60,000 nucleotides of DNA from Cristatella mucedo. Taxonomy: Eukaryota > Bryozoa > Phylactolaemata > Cristatellidae. Below the pieces are notes generated by a model that was not told the DNA's origin, did no database searches, and saw nothing but the letters and a program-made list of their open reading frames with translations. The stretch spans positions 1,050,001 to 1,110,000 of the forward strand of contig WPIO01000119.1 in the NCBI GenBank assembly GCA_009760855.2. Reading direction: 5' to 3'. Positions 34,212 through 47,290 of this stretch are shown one piece after another. Within the stretch, counting starts at the first letter, position 1; each line of letters begins with the position of its first letter. Made by a program: the position numbers and the translations under genes.

Positions 34212-34849
34212 CTGCAAGAAAGTGCAGGCGAGGGCCCAGTTCGGACGCCAGGCTTGCATCCAAGCGCTGCTCTAAAGCCTCTTGCGCTCCCACCAAAAAC
34301 GGACGACGACTGTGGCAGCAAGCGTAGGCAAGAAGCACTGCACACGGCATTACGCTTCCTGTGTGGCCGTCAGAGAGGTGAATCTACTACTTTCACCTGA
34401 GGCACCACACGCGAATGCAGTGCTGCCAGGCAACGCGGGCATTACCGACGGCTACTCAGCAGCTCATGCAAACGTCCGTCACGTGGGCAACGCTCAGAAA
34501 AAGGCAAGGGGGCGGCGGGCGTGATGGCACTCGGCAGCGGGTATACACAAATAGAGAAAGGACCATAGCGAGGCTTGGGGTTGGAACAGACCTGCCGTGC
34601 AGCAACTAATGCCCTGGACCAGATGACACAGACAACGTAGATGAACAAGCGATTAATGAAAAAAAATGTATAATGACATAGCACCTCTGTAGTACACTAA
34701 GAGAACCAAACTTTTTCTAGGAAGTTCACAAAGGCTGAAAAGGAATGCGCGCTGATGAGTGTCAATGGCAGCACAGCTGCATCACAGCTAATGCAAACCG
34801 AGAATGTATGCCGTGAGGAAGTCGGGTAGTTGTTTGCTTAACAATAAAT

Positions 34850-35350
34850 ATCTTGTTATGCCACGGGTCAGTCGCCATAGGGTTCCAGGCTTTAGTTGCA
34901 GAGGAACTAAAGACGACGTCTCCAAGGGATGTGAGGTCGGTCGAAGATACAGCAGAACGATCCTAGACTAGTCAGGGCAGCTACTAGAGTTATGCTAGAA
35001 GACTGGTTAAGGTTTAAAAACCTAGGGTAGATGCTCCTGCAGCCTTGCTAACACGGTAGCACGAGAGCCCTGGTGACTATCACCTGCTTAAGCAGGCAAT
35101 TGCTATTGGTTGCCGAAAGACCCGAATCCACGACCGGGGTCATGAAGAACATCTGAGCCCTCGGCTAAGATTCAGATAGGTAAGCCGCATCAAGAGAATG
35201 ACGGGATCTTAAAGTGAATTACAAAACCTTATAATCGTTACTCTTGGCATGATGGGGAGTCAGTGAAGGTCGGTGAGATGCAGTGTAACGTGGTAGCTCC
35301 AACACTCGGAACAGAAAAGCCTGGCTGAGGAGCTTTGCACCAGCTGCACG
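34850..35350 (-). mobile_element. LINE family B, very decayed, with SINE remnant
   Basis: Words shared with better copies on plus: gttccaggctttagttgcag, cgacgtctccaagggatgtg, ggtcggtgagatgcagtg and gctttgcaccagctgca. The SINE-like part (gaatccacgaccggggtc) lies near 35110. Confidence 0.5.
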
Positions 35351-35763
35351 TGTGGAAAACGCCTCGCGTCTGCCTGGACTCGGCACTTGCTGCGACTTCT
35401 TCCAACAAAGGCAGCCTCCCTTGATAGTCAAACTATGGCCATTATTCCAGAGACAGGGCATGCGACAGCGATCCTATCACTAATAACCACGTCAATCCAA
35501 CGTCCATGTCAGTTCCGATTACGGAAGCTATCAGTCACTGCCTTGCAGCGGAGCCCTAACAGCACCACTCAAGCACTCGTGATGGCCGGCTGGTACAGAG
35601 TCAGACGCACTACGATCCAATTGCAGACCCAGTAAGCTGCCCCTCCCTCCCTACTTCCCTCCCTGCACACACCTCTGCCGCTGCCCCACACGGAAATTCT
35701 TCGGCTGAATTTCAGAGGTCCGCAGCCACATCAGCGGTATTGGGCGGCCAAGGCCCCCCTTCA

Positions 35764-36480
<717 letters not shown>

Positions 36481-36657
36481 CTACGTTAGCGAGCAAAATA
36501 CACGAGTGAGAAGCTGACAAAGCACTGAGATGATGAAGTGAGGGTCAGTGAAGCTCTGACTCTAAATATGCCACAAGAGAGGCAGCCTGCAGACAGGTCG
36601 AGAGACTTCAATATGTGGCAGAGACTGGCAAAGACACACATGCCTGCACTTATACAA

Positions 36658-37984
36658 TAATAATAATAATGCACTTGATAAAGCGCCCTCGGAGAACTCA
36701 ATCTCTTTCTAGGTTATTTACATTTCCTACAAAGGGAAGCGCGATTTAATGGTGAGTAATATCATGCTTGATAACAACGTGAATAACAAGGTTAGGGGTG
36801 ACATGCACAGGGTCAGCATGCAAATGTGGTTAGTGGCAGCATGCACAGTATCAGCACGCATAAGCACATGAAGGACTAATCACAGATACCTCAATCAGAA
36901 AACGACGAATCACAGGGACCCACTAAATGCTGTCATAAATAAGTGTGTCTTTAAGTTCTTTTTAAATGTGGTCAAGTCAGGGGATGTTCTGACGCAAGTC
37001 GGGAGGGAGTTCCAGGCTTTGGGAGCATACGAACTAAATGCACGGTCTCCAAAGGATTTGAGGTTTGTACGAGGTAGTGGTAAACTGTTGTATTCCAAAA
37101 AGCCGGTGGTACGATGCTTGGCCTGGTGGGGGAGTAGATCCGATAGGTAGGCTGCGAAAAATGAGCGACCAAACCTTGAAGTCGATCCATTGCTTGATTG
37201 GTAGCAAGTGCAGGTCGGCGAAAAGTGGTGTGATGAGGCAACTGCAATGCTCACGACAGACAAACCTAGCTGCGGAGTTTTGCACCAGCTGCAATCGCCT
37301 GATTGCACATACTGGTAGGCCAGCAAGTAGTGAGTTACAGAAGTCAAGACAGGATGTCACAAATGCATGGACCAACTTGGACGTGGTATCATTATCTAAA
37401 CAAGCCCGAATTTCAGCAATGTTACGTAGTTGAAAGTAGGTAGACTTGACTGTGGAGCTGATGTGGTCGTCTAACAAGAGGCCACTTTGGAACAGGACAC
37501 CTAGATTTCGAGCTGATTTAATAGGAGATATGCTGGCAGAGCCAATTTTGAGCGTCAGCCTTTCCAATTTCTGAATCAGACTGGGTTTGCCCATAACTAG
37601 TAAGTTAGTTTTATCATCGTTTAGTTTTAGAAAATTTGCTGCCATCCATGTGCGGATGTCATCAATACAAGCAGCAAGTGAGTTGAGAGAATTTGAGGTG
37701 CTCGAAGGCTGGGAGGGATCAAAGCAAAGGTACAACTGAGTGTCATCCGCATAGAAGTGAAAGCCTAGATTGTGCTTGGCAATCACATCAGCAAGAGGGA
37801 GAGTATAAACCATGAAAAGAGCCGGACCTAGCACGGAGCTCTGAGGTACCCTATATTTTAGAGGTACCTCAGATGATCTTTGTCCATTTACGTCAATACT
37901 CTGGAATCTCCCACTGAGATACAATCTGAACCATTGCAGAGCAGTGCCAGTGATGCCCAGGCGAGATGAGAGGCGCTCTAGAAA
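36658..37984 (-). mobile_element. LINE family B, 5'-truncated in RT domain
   Basis: Same orientation as the KANK gene. It reads LERLSSRLGITGTALQWFRL, a GVPQGS block altered to RVPQSSVLGPALF, the catalytic FYADDTQLYLCF, LNDDKTNLLVMG, VHAFVTSCLDFCNSLL and PIKQWIDFKV, then the 3' UTR, hairpin and (ATT)n tail at 36658. The 5' end stops abruptly against the GA tract. Confidence 0.87.
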
Positions 37985-37988
37985 ATAC

Positions 37989-38021
<33 letters not shown>

Positions 38022-38431
38022 GGGAGAGATATATAGCAAGAGAGAGAGGAAGGGAGAGAGAGGGAGGGAGAGAGGGGGAGAGAGAGAGGGAGAGAGAGGA
38101 GAAAGAGAGAGAGGGGAGAGAGAGGGAGACAGAGGAGAGAGAGAGGGGAGGGGGAGAGGAAGAGATAGAGGGATGGAGAGAGAGAGAGAGAGGAGAGGAG
38201 ACAGGGAGAGAGAAGAGAGAGAGGAGAGGGTGAGGGAGAGGACGAGTACGAGAGAGAAGGAGAGGGAGAGAGAGAGAGAGGGGAGAAAGAGAGATGGAGG
38301 GAGAGAGAGAGGGGGAGAGGAGAAAGAGAGAGGGGAGAGAGGGGAGGGAGAGAAAAGAGAGACAGAGAGAGGAGGGGAGAGGGAAGACAGAAGACAGAGA
38401 GAGGGGGGGAGGAGGGAGAGGGAGAGAGAGG

Positions 38432-38493
<62 letters not shown>

Positions 38494-38696
38494 GGGGGAG
38501 AGGAGAAAGAGAGAGGGGAGAGAGGGGAGGGAGAGAAAAGAGAGACAGAGAGAGGAGGGGAGAGGGAGAGGACGAATACGAGAGAGAGAGGGAGAGAGAG
38601 AAGAGAGAGGGAGGGGAGAGAGAGGGAGAGAGAGAAAAGAGAGAGAGGAGAGGGAGAGAGAGGAGAGGGAGAGAGGGGGAGAGAGAGGAAGAGAAT

Positions 38697-38728
<32 letters not shown>

Positions 38729-38800
38729 AGGGAGACAGAGAGAGAGAGAGACAGAGAGAGAGACAGAGAGAGAGAGACAGAGAGAGAGGTGGAGCAAGGG
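37985..38800. repeat. Long (GA)n-rich tract
   Basis: About 815 bp of purine-only sequence on plus (pyrimidine on minus): gaga with ggag, gaca and gaaa interruptions. Some segments appear duplicated (for example ggggagaggagaaagagaga at about 38310 and 38493). The 280-587-codon Arg/Glu and Ser/Leu open frames here are artefacts. Confidence 0.95.
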
Positions 38801-38961
38801 AGAGATGACAGGAGACAGGAAGGAGCTAGAAATGAGATCAGATACAGACGCAGACCCAAAGTGGAAGGTAACAGAGGCTAACGGCCAGCACGACTCGGGA
38901 TGACGAGGTGCTCGGCAGCAAGCAGCAGCTGCACGGCCCCTGGGGAGGGGGGAGTACTCAC

Positions 38962-39111
38962 GTTGGCATCCGTCATGTTCACAACTCGAGACAGCAGCTC
39001 GCCAGAGAAGTCATTGAAGCAGGACAGGTATTCCTCCACATCGCGAGCCACAGCTGCACGCCCTCCGCCCACCTTGAACCAGTCCTGCTGTATGACGCTG
39101 AGCGCCGACGT
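38962..39111 (-). CDS. KANK: KANK family protein, exon before the ankyrin domain (50 codons)
   Basis: Acceptor tgtcgctcag, donor AAC/GTGAGT, phase 0/0. It reads TSALSVIQQDWFKVGGGRAA VARDVEEYLSCFNDFSGELL SRVVNMTDAN. The 'LL..VVN..D.N' end, leading directly into GNT-LHY of the next exon, is the usual KANK linker and N-cap of the ankyrin stack. Confidence 0.88.
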
Positions 39112-39550
39112 CTGAGCGACAAGAGGGCAGCGCCAGTCAGCGAGGCGGCAGCAGACCGCGCAGAGGAGGCAGGCGCTTGGCTACCAATTCGCACCGCTTG
39201 ACAGATGCCTGTACTGACACAGCTGCGACGGTGGCACTGTCCATCCACCTAACCACCACCAGCAGCACTGCCAGATGCAGCACCGCAAGGTGGCAGCAGC
39301 TGACGGCAGCAATGCCACGCTAACAGCGACGAGTGGCACCGAAGGAACGACACGCCGGTCGTGTACGGCAGCAGCGGCATCCGGGCAACGCTTTCGCTCC
39401 ACGTACGGACGAACGAGGATTGCTGCATGCACAACGCTGGAGCCAAGATTTCGAGGGCCCTGGCTGGAGAGAGGCGGGAGTGGGTCGGTGAGCAGGTGTG
39501 CAGAGGCTGGCGGCCACAGCACTGCCGTAGCAGGAGGCACAGCCACTCAC

Positions 39551-39638
39551 CACTTGCGAAGCAGGCACTGCACCCTCGCTCTCGATGTGCTGCTGCACGA
39601 TGGAGCAGGCAGCTTGCAGCTCCACGTCCACGTCACAC
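39551..39638 (-). CDS. KANK: KANK family protein, short exon (29 codons plus 1 base)
   Basis: Acceptor cttctgccgctgcag, donor GTG/GTGAGT. The incoming phase takes one base and it leaves in phase 0, exactly linking its neighbours. It reads CDVDVELQAACSIVQQHIES EGAVPASQV, an amphipathic helix like the 'EL..AC..L..HL' element upstream of the ankyrin domain in this family. Confidence 0.8.
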
Positions 39639-40231
39639 CTGCAGCGGCAGAAGCGGTGAGACTGCTCCGAGGGGCTCACGCCAGCGGGCGGCATTCGTAT
39701 CTACTCACCGCTAGCCCCGCCGCCCACCGACCGACGGGTGCATCGGCCCCCCCCCGAGCAAGCTGACCGTGCATCTCCGGGTGACAGCAGAGAATATAGC
39801 AAGGGCACAGGTGAGACACACTGTGAGAACAGTGCCGACCAGCATCCTCCAATCGGTGGGGAACAAACTCGAACCCTAACCGCCTCGCTCCGGATGGCAG
39901 CCAGCCTAGGGAAAGCTGTGAGCAGCTGCAATGGGTGTCTAGCTGTGTGCAGGCATGAAGGAAGGCAACCGGCCGCATGGGGCAAATCCGGCCTAGCGAG
40001 AGGCAGGCCTACACTGGCGGAGTCAGCTGGAGAGGAGGAGGATGATATGAGGATGACCAGCTGCAGATGCCGAGGCCAGCCAGAAAGTGTCTCTCTGACC
40101 ACCAGGAATGCAGCCAGCAAGAGCGGCTGACTGACTTGATTGACTGACAGTCGAGCCAACGCAAGCAACCGCACGGCTGCAGGCCTTTGCCGGCCGCAAG
40201 TTGCCACAAGCGATGGGAAAGGCACGCTTAC
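39639..40231 (-). other. KANK intron
   Basis: About 590 bp with no repeat or extra exon that I can support. Long open frames on both strands reflect GC-rich composition. Confidence 0.5.
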
Positions 40232-40591
40232 GCCGGGTCCTCTGCAGAGCCAGCAGTGCCCGCGGGCGAGGTCGCAGCGAGAGCCGTGACGGCAGCAGCG
40301 GAGACAGCGGAGGAGGCAGCAGCAGCCGAAGCGCTGCCACGTCCGCCGCTGCTTTCATCGTCTGCCCGAGCGGCAGTGCCCCCGTCTGCTGGCGCCGGAC
40401 TGCTGGAGCGCTTCGGCGGGCTTTTCGACGATGAAATTCTGGAGACGGCTGCGTGCACGCCCTCGGCCAGCGACTCGTCCTCCTTGCACACGTACGACAC
40501 TTCGCCTTTGCGGCCATCGTACGAGCCCTCGTCGAAGCTGGACTCCGAATCGCGATCGTCATCGTCCGAGCTGGACGAGAGCTCGGAGCCA
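40232..40591 (-). CDS. KANK: KANK family protein, acidic/Ser-rich exon (120 codons)
   Basis: Acceptor cgtcaccttgcag, donor CCGGC/GTAAGC, phase 2/2. It starts GSELSSSSDDDDRDSESSFD EGSYDGRKGEVSYV and becomes Ser/Ala-rich. An acidic Ser-Asp-Glu stretch with 'EGSYD' before the ankyrin-proximal helix also occurs in other KANK proteins. It probably carries many casein-kinase-like phosphosites (inference). Confidence 0.82.
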
Positions 40592-40784
40592 CTGCAAGGT
40601 GACGGCGGCGCAGCGCTGGAGCAGGCGCGTCGCCCTTGCGTGCACGTATGCACTCAGGCGCAGCAACTGAGGCAGCGTACTGGCTAGCACGTCGAAACGT
40701 GCCGCACCTTACTAGCAAGCCTTTGCACTTGTAGAATCGAACGTGCTGCAACATACATGCACGCTCGTGCACAAGTGTGTGCAC

Positions 40785-40785
40785 A

Positions 40786-40859
<74 letters not shown>

Positions 40860-40882
40860 CACACTCACACTCACACACACAT
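40785..40882. repeat. (AC)n microsatellite
   Basis: About 28 AC units, then four ctcacactcacac-type variant units. Confidence 0.95.
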
Positions 40883-41312
40883 AACACGGCAGGGATGGAG
40901 ATCGCTCATACCTTAATATAACAAGATCATACCCATAGGTTAGAGAAGTCTATTTAACAGCGCTGGATGATTTTGCAGGCCAAGTCGTTCGACAATCCTT
41001 TCAAAGCGATGCAGAAGGCCTGGCCTGAACGACGCCTATGATTGGTCACTTGCTAAGTCTTAAGAGCCGGGTTTGGCTGTTAAGCCTTCGCTAAGTCTTC
41101 CCTAAGTCTGGACCGCCCCACGGTATTTGTGACGTATACACCGAAGACTCGAGTAGGTGGGAAGCAAGACTCACCGTCTAAACCAGGCTGTATGCATCAG
41201 CCGGACCAGACCACTGCTCTCCAAACTGCACTGGCTACCCAATCAAGCTGCAAATCGCCTTCAGTGACTTATTGCTCCTTTTAGGCCCTTTCATTCGCTT
41301 GCTCCTACTTAC

Positions 41313-41478
41313 CTAGTTCGCCCACGAGGTAAGGTGCTCGTTGTTCACGACCCGGATCATGAATTCGAGTCCTGCCATGGGCGATCCTTTATAGCCCACT
41401 GCAAGCCGTGGCGATAGTCATTCAGGCTTTTCTGCCGATATGTGAATGAGGCTGTAAAATCCGCTAACCTTTTACACC
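41313..41478 (+). mobile_element. tRNA-derived SINE, plus orientation
   Basis: Head gcccacgaggtaaggtgctc, hairpin and B-box region cacgacccggatcatgaatt, then cgagtcctgccatgggcgat, body cccactgcaagccgtggcga, end gaggctgtaaaatccgctaa. Opposite orientation to the host gene. Confidence 0.75.
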
Positions 41479-42230
41479 TCGAGCCTTCCCTCGAACGGCT
41501 CTGACTTCTAACTTCCGGTCGCTTAGCTTGGCCTCTAACCAATCTCAAATCTTTAACACCCATACCTGCACTGTTTATGCACCTAAAGGTGTAGATTATA
41601 TTGACTGACGACATCCTGATATCTCCTGACGTGGAGACACTTGAAGGGAAATGAAAAGCAAGCACGCTCTGCACCGAATTTGCACATGCTTTGCCCATGT
41701 GTTTTGTACACTAATGCGTGCTGCAATAGTATAGACTATTGTCACTGAACTGATCAGTGCACATGTGCTTTCTTCCAGCTTACGTGAAGCAAGTGGCAAG
41801 AGATTGAGCTATCCTATAGAGCTATAAAATCCTATATCAATAATATTTAACTGCCCTCCTATTTCTCTTACACTTTCCACTTTGGCTTTGTCACATGAGA
41901 TGAAGGCAGCTGGTTACGGATTATGTTCCGGAAGCTTTTAAGGTTCAGGCACACTGCAGAAAACTCACCAGCAAACAATCGCTTAGTTATCAAGGCTTGC
42001 ACGAATTACGGATTGGAGCTATAAGAGATTATCGGGACATCTTTCTCGTGCAAGCACTGCAGCTGCACAGCGCAGCACTTCGGAGATCCATTGAAACTAT
42101 CCCACCCCTGCACTGTCATACCGGGCTGCATACGTCAAGGGACAAGGCCTGCACAGTCTGTCAGTACAACGAAAAGCCTCCAAGCAACCAAATCATCCCG
42201 GCCACCATTGTTGCAGCTTGTGCCACTCAC

Positions 42231-42882
42231 CCTTTCACCAGGGTCTTTCCAAAAGAAATGGTCTTCTTTACCGGAGTTGCTAGCGAGCTGGCAGCCAACA
42301 GCAGCGCAGTGCCGCTACCACCGGCTCCCTCTTTGCCGGAGACGTCGGTGGCGTCGGCGTCCGCAGACGTCATCGAAACTCGATCCCTTCCACCTGCCGT
42401 GACTGCAGCCACTGCTCCCTCTGCAGAGCCGGTGCCACTTTGCGGAACAGCCGAGGCAAGGCCAGACGAGGCGGCTGCTGCTGAGTCGCCTCGCCGGTCG
42501 GGCAGGAGGTCGGCCTGCTGCGGCCGCCTCCGGAAACGAGACTCGGATGTCGGCGACGGGAATGCGGCGGCGGCAGCAGCTGCTGCCGCCGCCAAAGAGC
42601 CGGCGGCTTCGACGCTGGATGCCTCGTGGCCATTGCCGCCGTTGGCAAGAAGCTTCACCACTTTCGAGGCCGTATAATCCGACGTGACCTGGGTCAGCAT
42701 TTGGGCAACGGCGCCCGCAGAGGCCGCCAATGCTGGAAGAGGCGATAATGCCCTGAGACGGAGCTCGCCCGGCGTCTCGACGGCTGCGCTGCCGACCAGC
42801 CTGTGAGCAGCCGTCGAGCCGGAAGACGTACTCGTGACGCTGCGCATCACCGTGCGGCTCGTTGACGTCACACCGCCTCGCA
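42231..42882 (-). CDS. KANK: KANK family protein, Ala/Ser/Thr-rich exon (217 codons)
   Basis: Acceptor cgtcgttttgcag, donor AAAGG/GTGAGT, phase 1 in and 2 out, matching both neighbours. It is low-complexity: Thr/Ser-rich start, GELRLRALSPLPALAASAGA, an Ala10 run, and a basic end VKKTISFGKTLVKG. No domain recognised. It is likely a disordered linker that makes this KANK longer than vertebrate ones. Confidence 0.75.
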
Positions 42883-43213
42883 CTGCAAAACGACGCCATC
42901 TCGGACCGTCGGTGTGCGCTCAAGCGGAGCACGGTAAGTGCAGCCAGCATTCACTAAGGCGCTGCGCTGCCGCTGCAGCAAACTGTCACTCCTACAAGCA
43001 AAGCCAACTCGAGCCAGAGCCGAAAGGGCAGCGGTAGCAGCGGCAGGCGCTTTGGTGTGCGCATGCCCTAAGCGCCATGTTAGCCTACGGGTAGCCTCGA
43101 GCGAGCTGCCGATAGCACGCACGAGTTCCAGGCCGGAAGCTCGCAGCGAGATTCATGTCGGAAAGGAGCACAGCGAATTTCACGCTGGAAAAGGCCACAG
43201 CAAGTGTCATGCC

Positions 43214-43215
<2 letters not shown>

Positions 43216-43257
<42 letters not shown>

Positions 43258-43258
43258 A
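43216..43258. repeat. (GA)n microsatellite
   Basis: About 20 GA units. Confidence 0.95.
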
Positions 43259-43378
43259 GGTCACCGCCTCGATCTCGTTCACCCAAAAAATACAGCCGCG
43301 AGACGTGAATGGGTCCCATTCGTTTTTTTGTGGTAGCACTCGAGCGACACGACCACGACTCGAGCAACACGACTCGGT

Positions 43379-43417
43379 CATGCGATTGGGCGAGTGCTGC
43401 ACTCGCCCAATCGCATG
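43379..43417. repeat. Perfect inverted repeat, 18-bp arms
   Basis: Arms catgcgattgggcgagtg and its exact complement are separated by ctg. Each arm contains an inverted or direct CCAAT-like word. It lies immediately before an 11-bp tandem repeat. Confidence 0.95.
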
Positions 43418-43420
43418 CGC

Positions 43421-43466
43421 AGCACTGAGCTAGCACTGAGCTAGCACTGAGCTAGCACCGAGCTAG
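43421..43466. repeat. 11-bp tandem repeat
   Basis: Four copies of agcactgagct, the fourth with one substitution (agcaccgagct). Confidence 0.95.
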
Positions 43467-44320
43467 CAGAGACAGCGGAAGCTGACAACGAGCGAACGGC
43501 TGCGTCTGAATCTACGCTCGAAGGAGCCGCAACGAACGAGCGCCGAACGATGCCTCGGGCCAGCCTTCGCCACGGCGGCGCACTTGCCTGACACTTGCTC
43601 TTCGACGCTCTCCTCGGTCCAGCTGTCCTGACCGGACTGGATGCCGGATGCAGAGCGCAGAGCGCCGCCACGTGCCGAATCGTCGGCCCCATCGACGGCA
43701 GCTGGCACCTGGTCGACGCAAGTGCCGTCCGCCGGGCCACTCCAGCTCGCGCCGGCCGCCGAGCTGCGCACCCGAATGCCTGCGCGCAACGAAGAAACCG
43801 GCTCAGAGCATGCGCTGTGGCGACAACGGCGGTAGCGGTGCTGACAGATGCGCGAAGAAATGTGAAGGATGAATCATACTTCACCGTTGAGTCGAGCATT
43901 CCTTTTTTCTGCTACGACTCAAACAAATGTGTTCGGTTTTGAAATGTTACCCCCACTGTTTCATTGTTGGGATGACCTACTAGTGCTTTGCGAAAACCAC
44001 GAAAGACACTGACCCTGGTGACACGGCCAGAATGCAGGACGTGTTTTGAACTGAACGCCCAATTACTTACTATGCGACCACTCTGGCCAAAACATGGCAT
44101 GCTCGGTGCTTACGAAAAAGGCATAGCCGCTGATTTACACCCCCTGCAACAAGCTCCAACAGCAAGCGAAGGAGGGAGTGCCGAGCAGCTGAAGCGCAGC
44201 GCCCGACGAACTCAGACATAACCAAAAGCAGCAACGGATGAGAGAGACCGCCAACCAGAGAGCCGACATTCCTTCAGTGAGCATGCTAAGCAGCTGCTGC
44301 TAAAAACGGCAGTACCACTA

Positions 44321-44720
<400 letters not shown>

Positions 44721-45838
44721 GCCTGCACAGACAGTAGTACAATTTCCAAAGTCCTATGGTATCCGAATCGGCGAGAGATCTCCAGTGCTCCGTCAAGCAG
44801 CCCGAGACGTTCCCAAGCCAAAAGCCGGCGCAGCGATTCCTTTGGTTTCCTTAACGGTTTTTGTCGAGAGGATTGTCCTGAGCTTACGTGCGGGTTCAAA
44901 ACTCAGAGTGTCCGGAGAGAAACCAGCTGCTGCCCCCATTGGTTGCCTTACCTGCTAAAACCGAGCTAGGCCAATCGGAATGTGCTTGTCACGTATATGA
45001 GGGGTTGCAGGTGAATGTGTGCATTCGCAAGCACTACAATCCAGGCATGCCTAGCTCTGCTCCACTCTGCTCCATCCCTTACCCCCATGGTAACTGCCAG
45101 TCTTTGTAGCTGGCTAGCAGCACTGACAGCCGCTGGGATCGAGTGGACTGAGCAATCATAGACTATGCCCGACTATGATATACCTATGACTGAGCTATGG
45201 TAGATGACAACGACAGATTACGCAGACAGATCGATCCGGACTGAGCTTTGACAAACGGGGACAGAAGCTGATGTTCGGTCAGCGATAGTGAAGTAGCAAA
45301 CAGAGTGGGACACGTGGGAGGGGGCACAGAATGCTGGTCTGGGGTTCTTGCACTATGAATCCTTGAAAATTGTGCCCCACAAGGAACAACGCGATTTATT
45401 CCCACCATCACCCCCTTCCGATTGCAAGAGACAATGAGCATCAAGTCTTACTAGATCAGCACAGTGTGGTAGGAGGGTGCTACTACCAAGCCGACCTATT
45501 TGCCACATAAGCTGTCAATCTTGTGGAAAGATGATATCTGGTCGGGCAGTCTGGCTTCCTACTAGCGCCAACCAGCACCTTTGCTGACTTCCTTCTATAG
45601 CCCTAGTTCGAAGGCATCAATTCTGGTGGTTCGGGCTACACCATTCCATTAACAGGTGCTCTAGTGATAGGCCTACCAAACAGCAGCCACGTGTGTCATA
45701 CATGCCTATACATCTGCATGTGTGCAGCCCTGATTTTGCCCAGGGTTCAAGGTGCTAACCTTTGATGTCCGAGATTGTGAGCTCGAGCCCAGCAGCAAAT
45801 GTGAAGTGCTTGGATACATATATCAATAAATGATAATG

Positions 45839-45861
45839 ATAGATAGATAGATAGATAGATG
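45839..45861. repeat. (GATA)n microsatellite
   Basis: Five to six GATA units. Confidence 0.9.
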
Positions 45862-47290
45862 TATTACATCATTTTTTTAAGCTGCCATAAAAATGAATTA
45901 TATCATATTTAGTTATCCAGCCTATCATTCAACACGCATCAAAATTTCTGATTAGGCGTTCGGTTCAAGCTTACGGTCTGCCCAAAAAGGGCAAGTAGAC
46001 CCATGTCAGCCTCTATCCGACAATCGTCTTAGTTATTAGAACAGTCAATGTTGGTGACACATTGGCCTCAAAAATGGCTGGAAATAGCACGACTGTCGGC
46101 TTGCAAACGACCGCTCTCTCGAGCCTTCAAGCAGTGTGTGGCCGAACCTCTTGCTGCCAACCGCTGAATGAACAGTGAGAAAGCCGATTGCCTCACCACT
46201 ACCTTACAAGGGCACGGCAAGGGCAGTGAAATAATGCGTCTGCTTTTATCTGAATTTGAAGGTTTTCGGCTGTTCCACTTGGCTCGGTCATCGCCAGTAA
46301 ACAAATCGAAGCACTTCACCACTGGAACATGTCTAGGTATCGGTTCGAATCCAGTTTGCTGAGATCTGTTACGCAATCACGCTCACTGACATCTCTTACA
46401 CAATCACGGTTCACTGAGATTTCGTAAACAATCACGGTTCGCCAATAATAAAAGGATGTTGATGTGGTACCTTTCACTGCACCTGCGGGGTGAGCCGGCA
46501 CCTTGCAGGACATCTGAACAATGCCATTGCCAGGTCACACGGACACCCGTCGGGACAAAAAACCTTAATAAATGTGCGTGTCGGCAATTGGCGGCCAACT
46601 AGAAAGGCTATCGCTCTGTGCTTGCAGCACTACGGCCGACCTCCACAATGATGACCAGACAGATGCCCACGGATGTATTGAAAACGATCGTTTGCACGGC
46701 CAGCCCGCAATTGTTGGCCAAGTACCACCATGGCTAGCTAATGCCCTTAACACAACCCTAGCTTTCTCTAATCAAGTTGAGCTATTGAGGCTCGTTCTTG
46801 GCAGAACTGTCAAAACTCGTGCAAGCGCCTGCAGACGACCCTCAGTGCAGCCGCTCTTTGAAATTTCGCCGCATATTGCTGCTGCTCGCCGAAGACGGCA
46901 GCACGGACGGAGTCGAGGCACGTCGGCAGGACGCCACTGGAAACGAATGGCCTAGCAGGCGAGCGCTCGTGCCTGGCAGTGCAGGAAAGAGACCGCCAAA
47001 CGAGGGCGCAAGCACTGGCCGCACATCGCCGTGTCGCACTCGAAGGCCTCAGCGCTGCAGTCGCTCTGTTCGCCGGAATCAAAGCGCAGGCACGTCCGCC
47101 TTTTGCATGCGCGCCAAGCCAGTCGAGCGCTCAGTCTGCAAGCCCCTGAACCCTAAGCGGTGAGCCGGCTTAGACTGATCGCCTGCCGCTGCTGCGACCG
47201 AAGCTGCGGTCACGTACCTTCGCCAGCCGCATGAGCTTGCCCGGGCTTGCCCCGGCGTGCCCACTGCAGCTGCGACAAAGGCGCACTTAC

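Larger units (their letters stand above)
36481..38961 (-). other. KANK intron with family B LINE and long GA tract
   Basis: A 2.5-kb phase-0 intron, almost wholly made of a family B copy (36658-37984) and a purine tract (37985-38800). Confidence 0.8.
40592..42230 (-). other. KANK intron with CA repeat and SINE
   Basis: A 1.6-kb phase-2 intron containing an AC microsatellite (40785-40882) and a SINE (41313-41478). I see nothing else. Confidence 0.7.

Noticed and set aside
37034-38860. Long open frames (up to 587 codons) rich in Ser/Leu or Arg/Glu
   Set aside because: They are translations of the GA/TC tract; only the part below 37985 in one frame is real LINE coding sequence.
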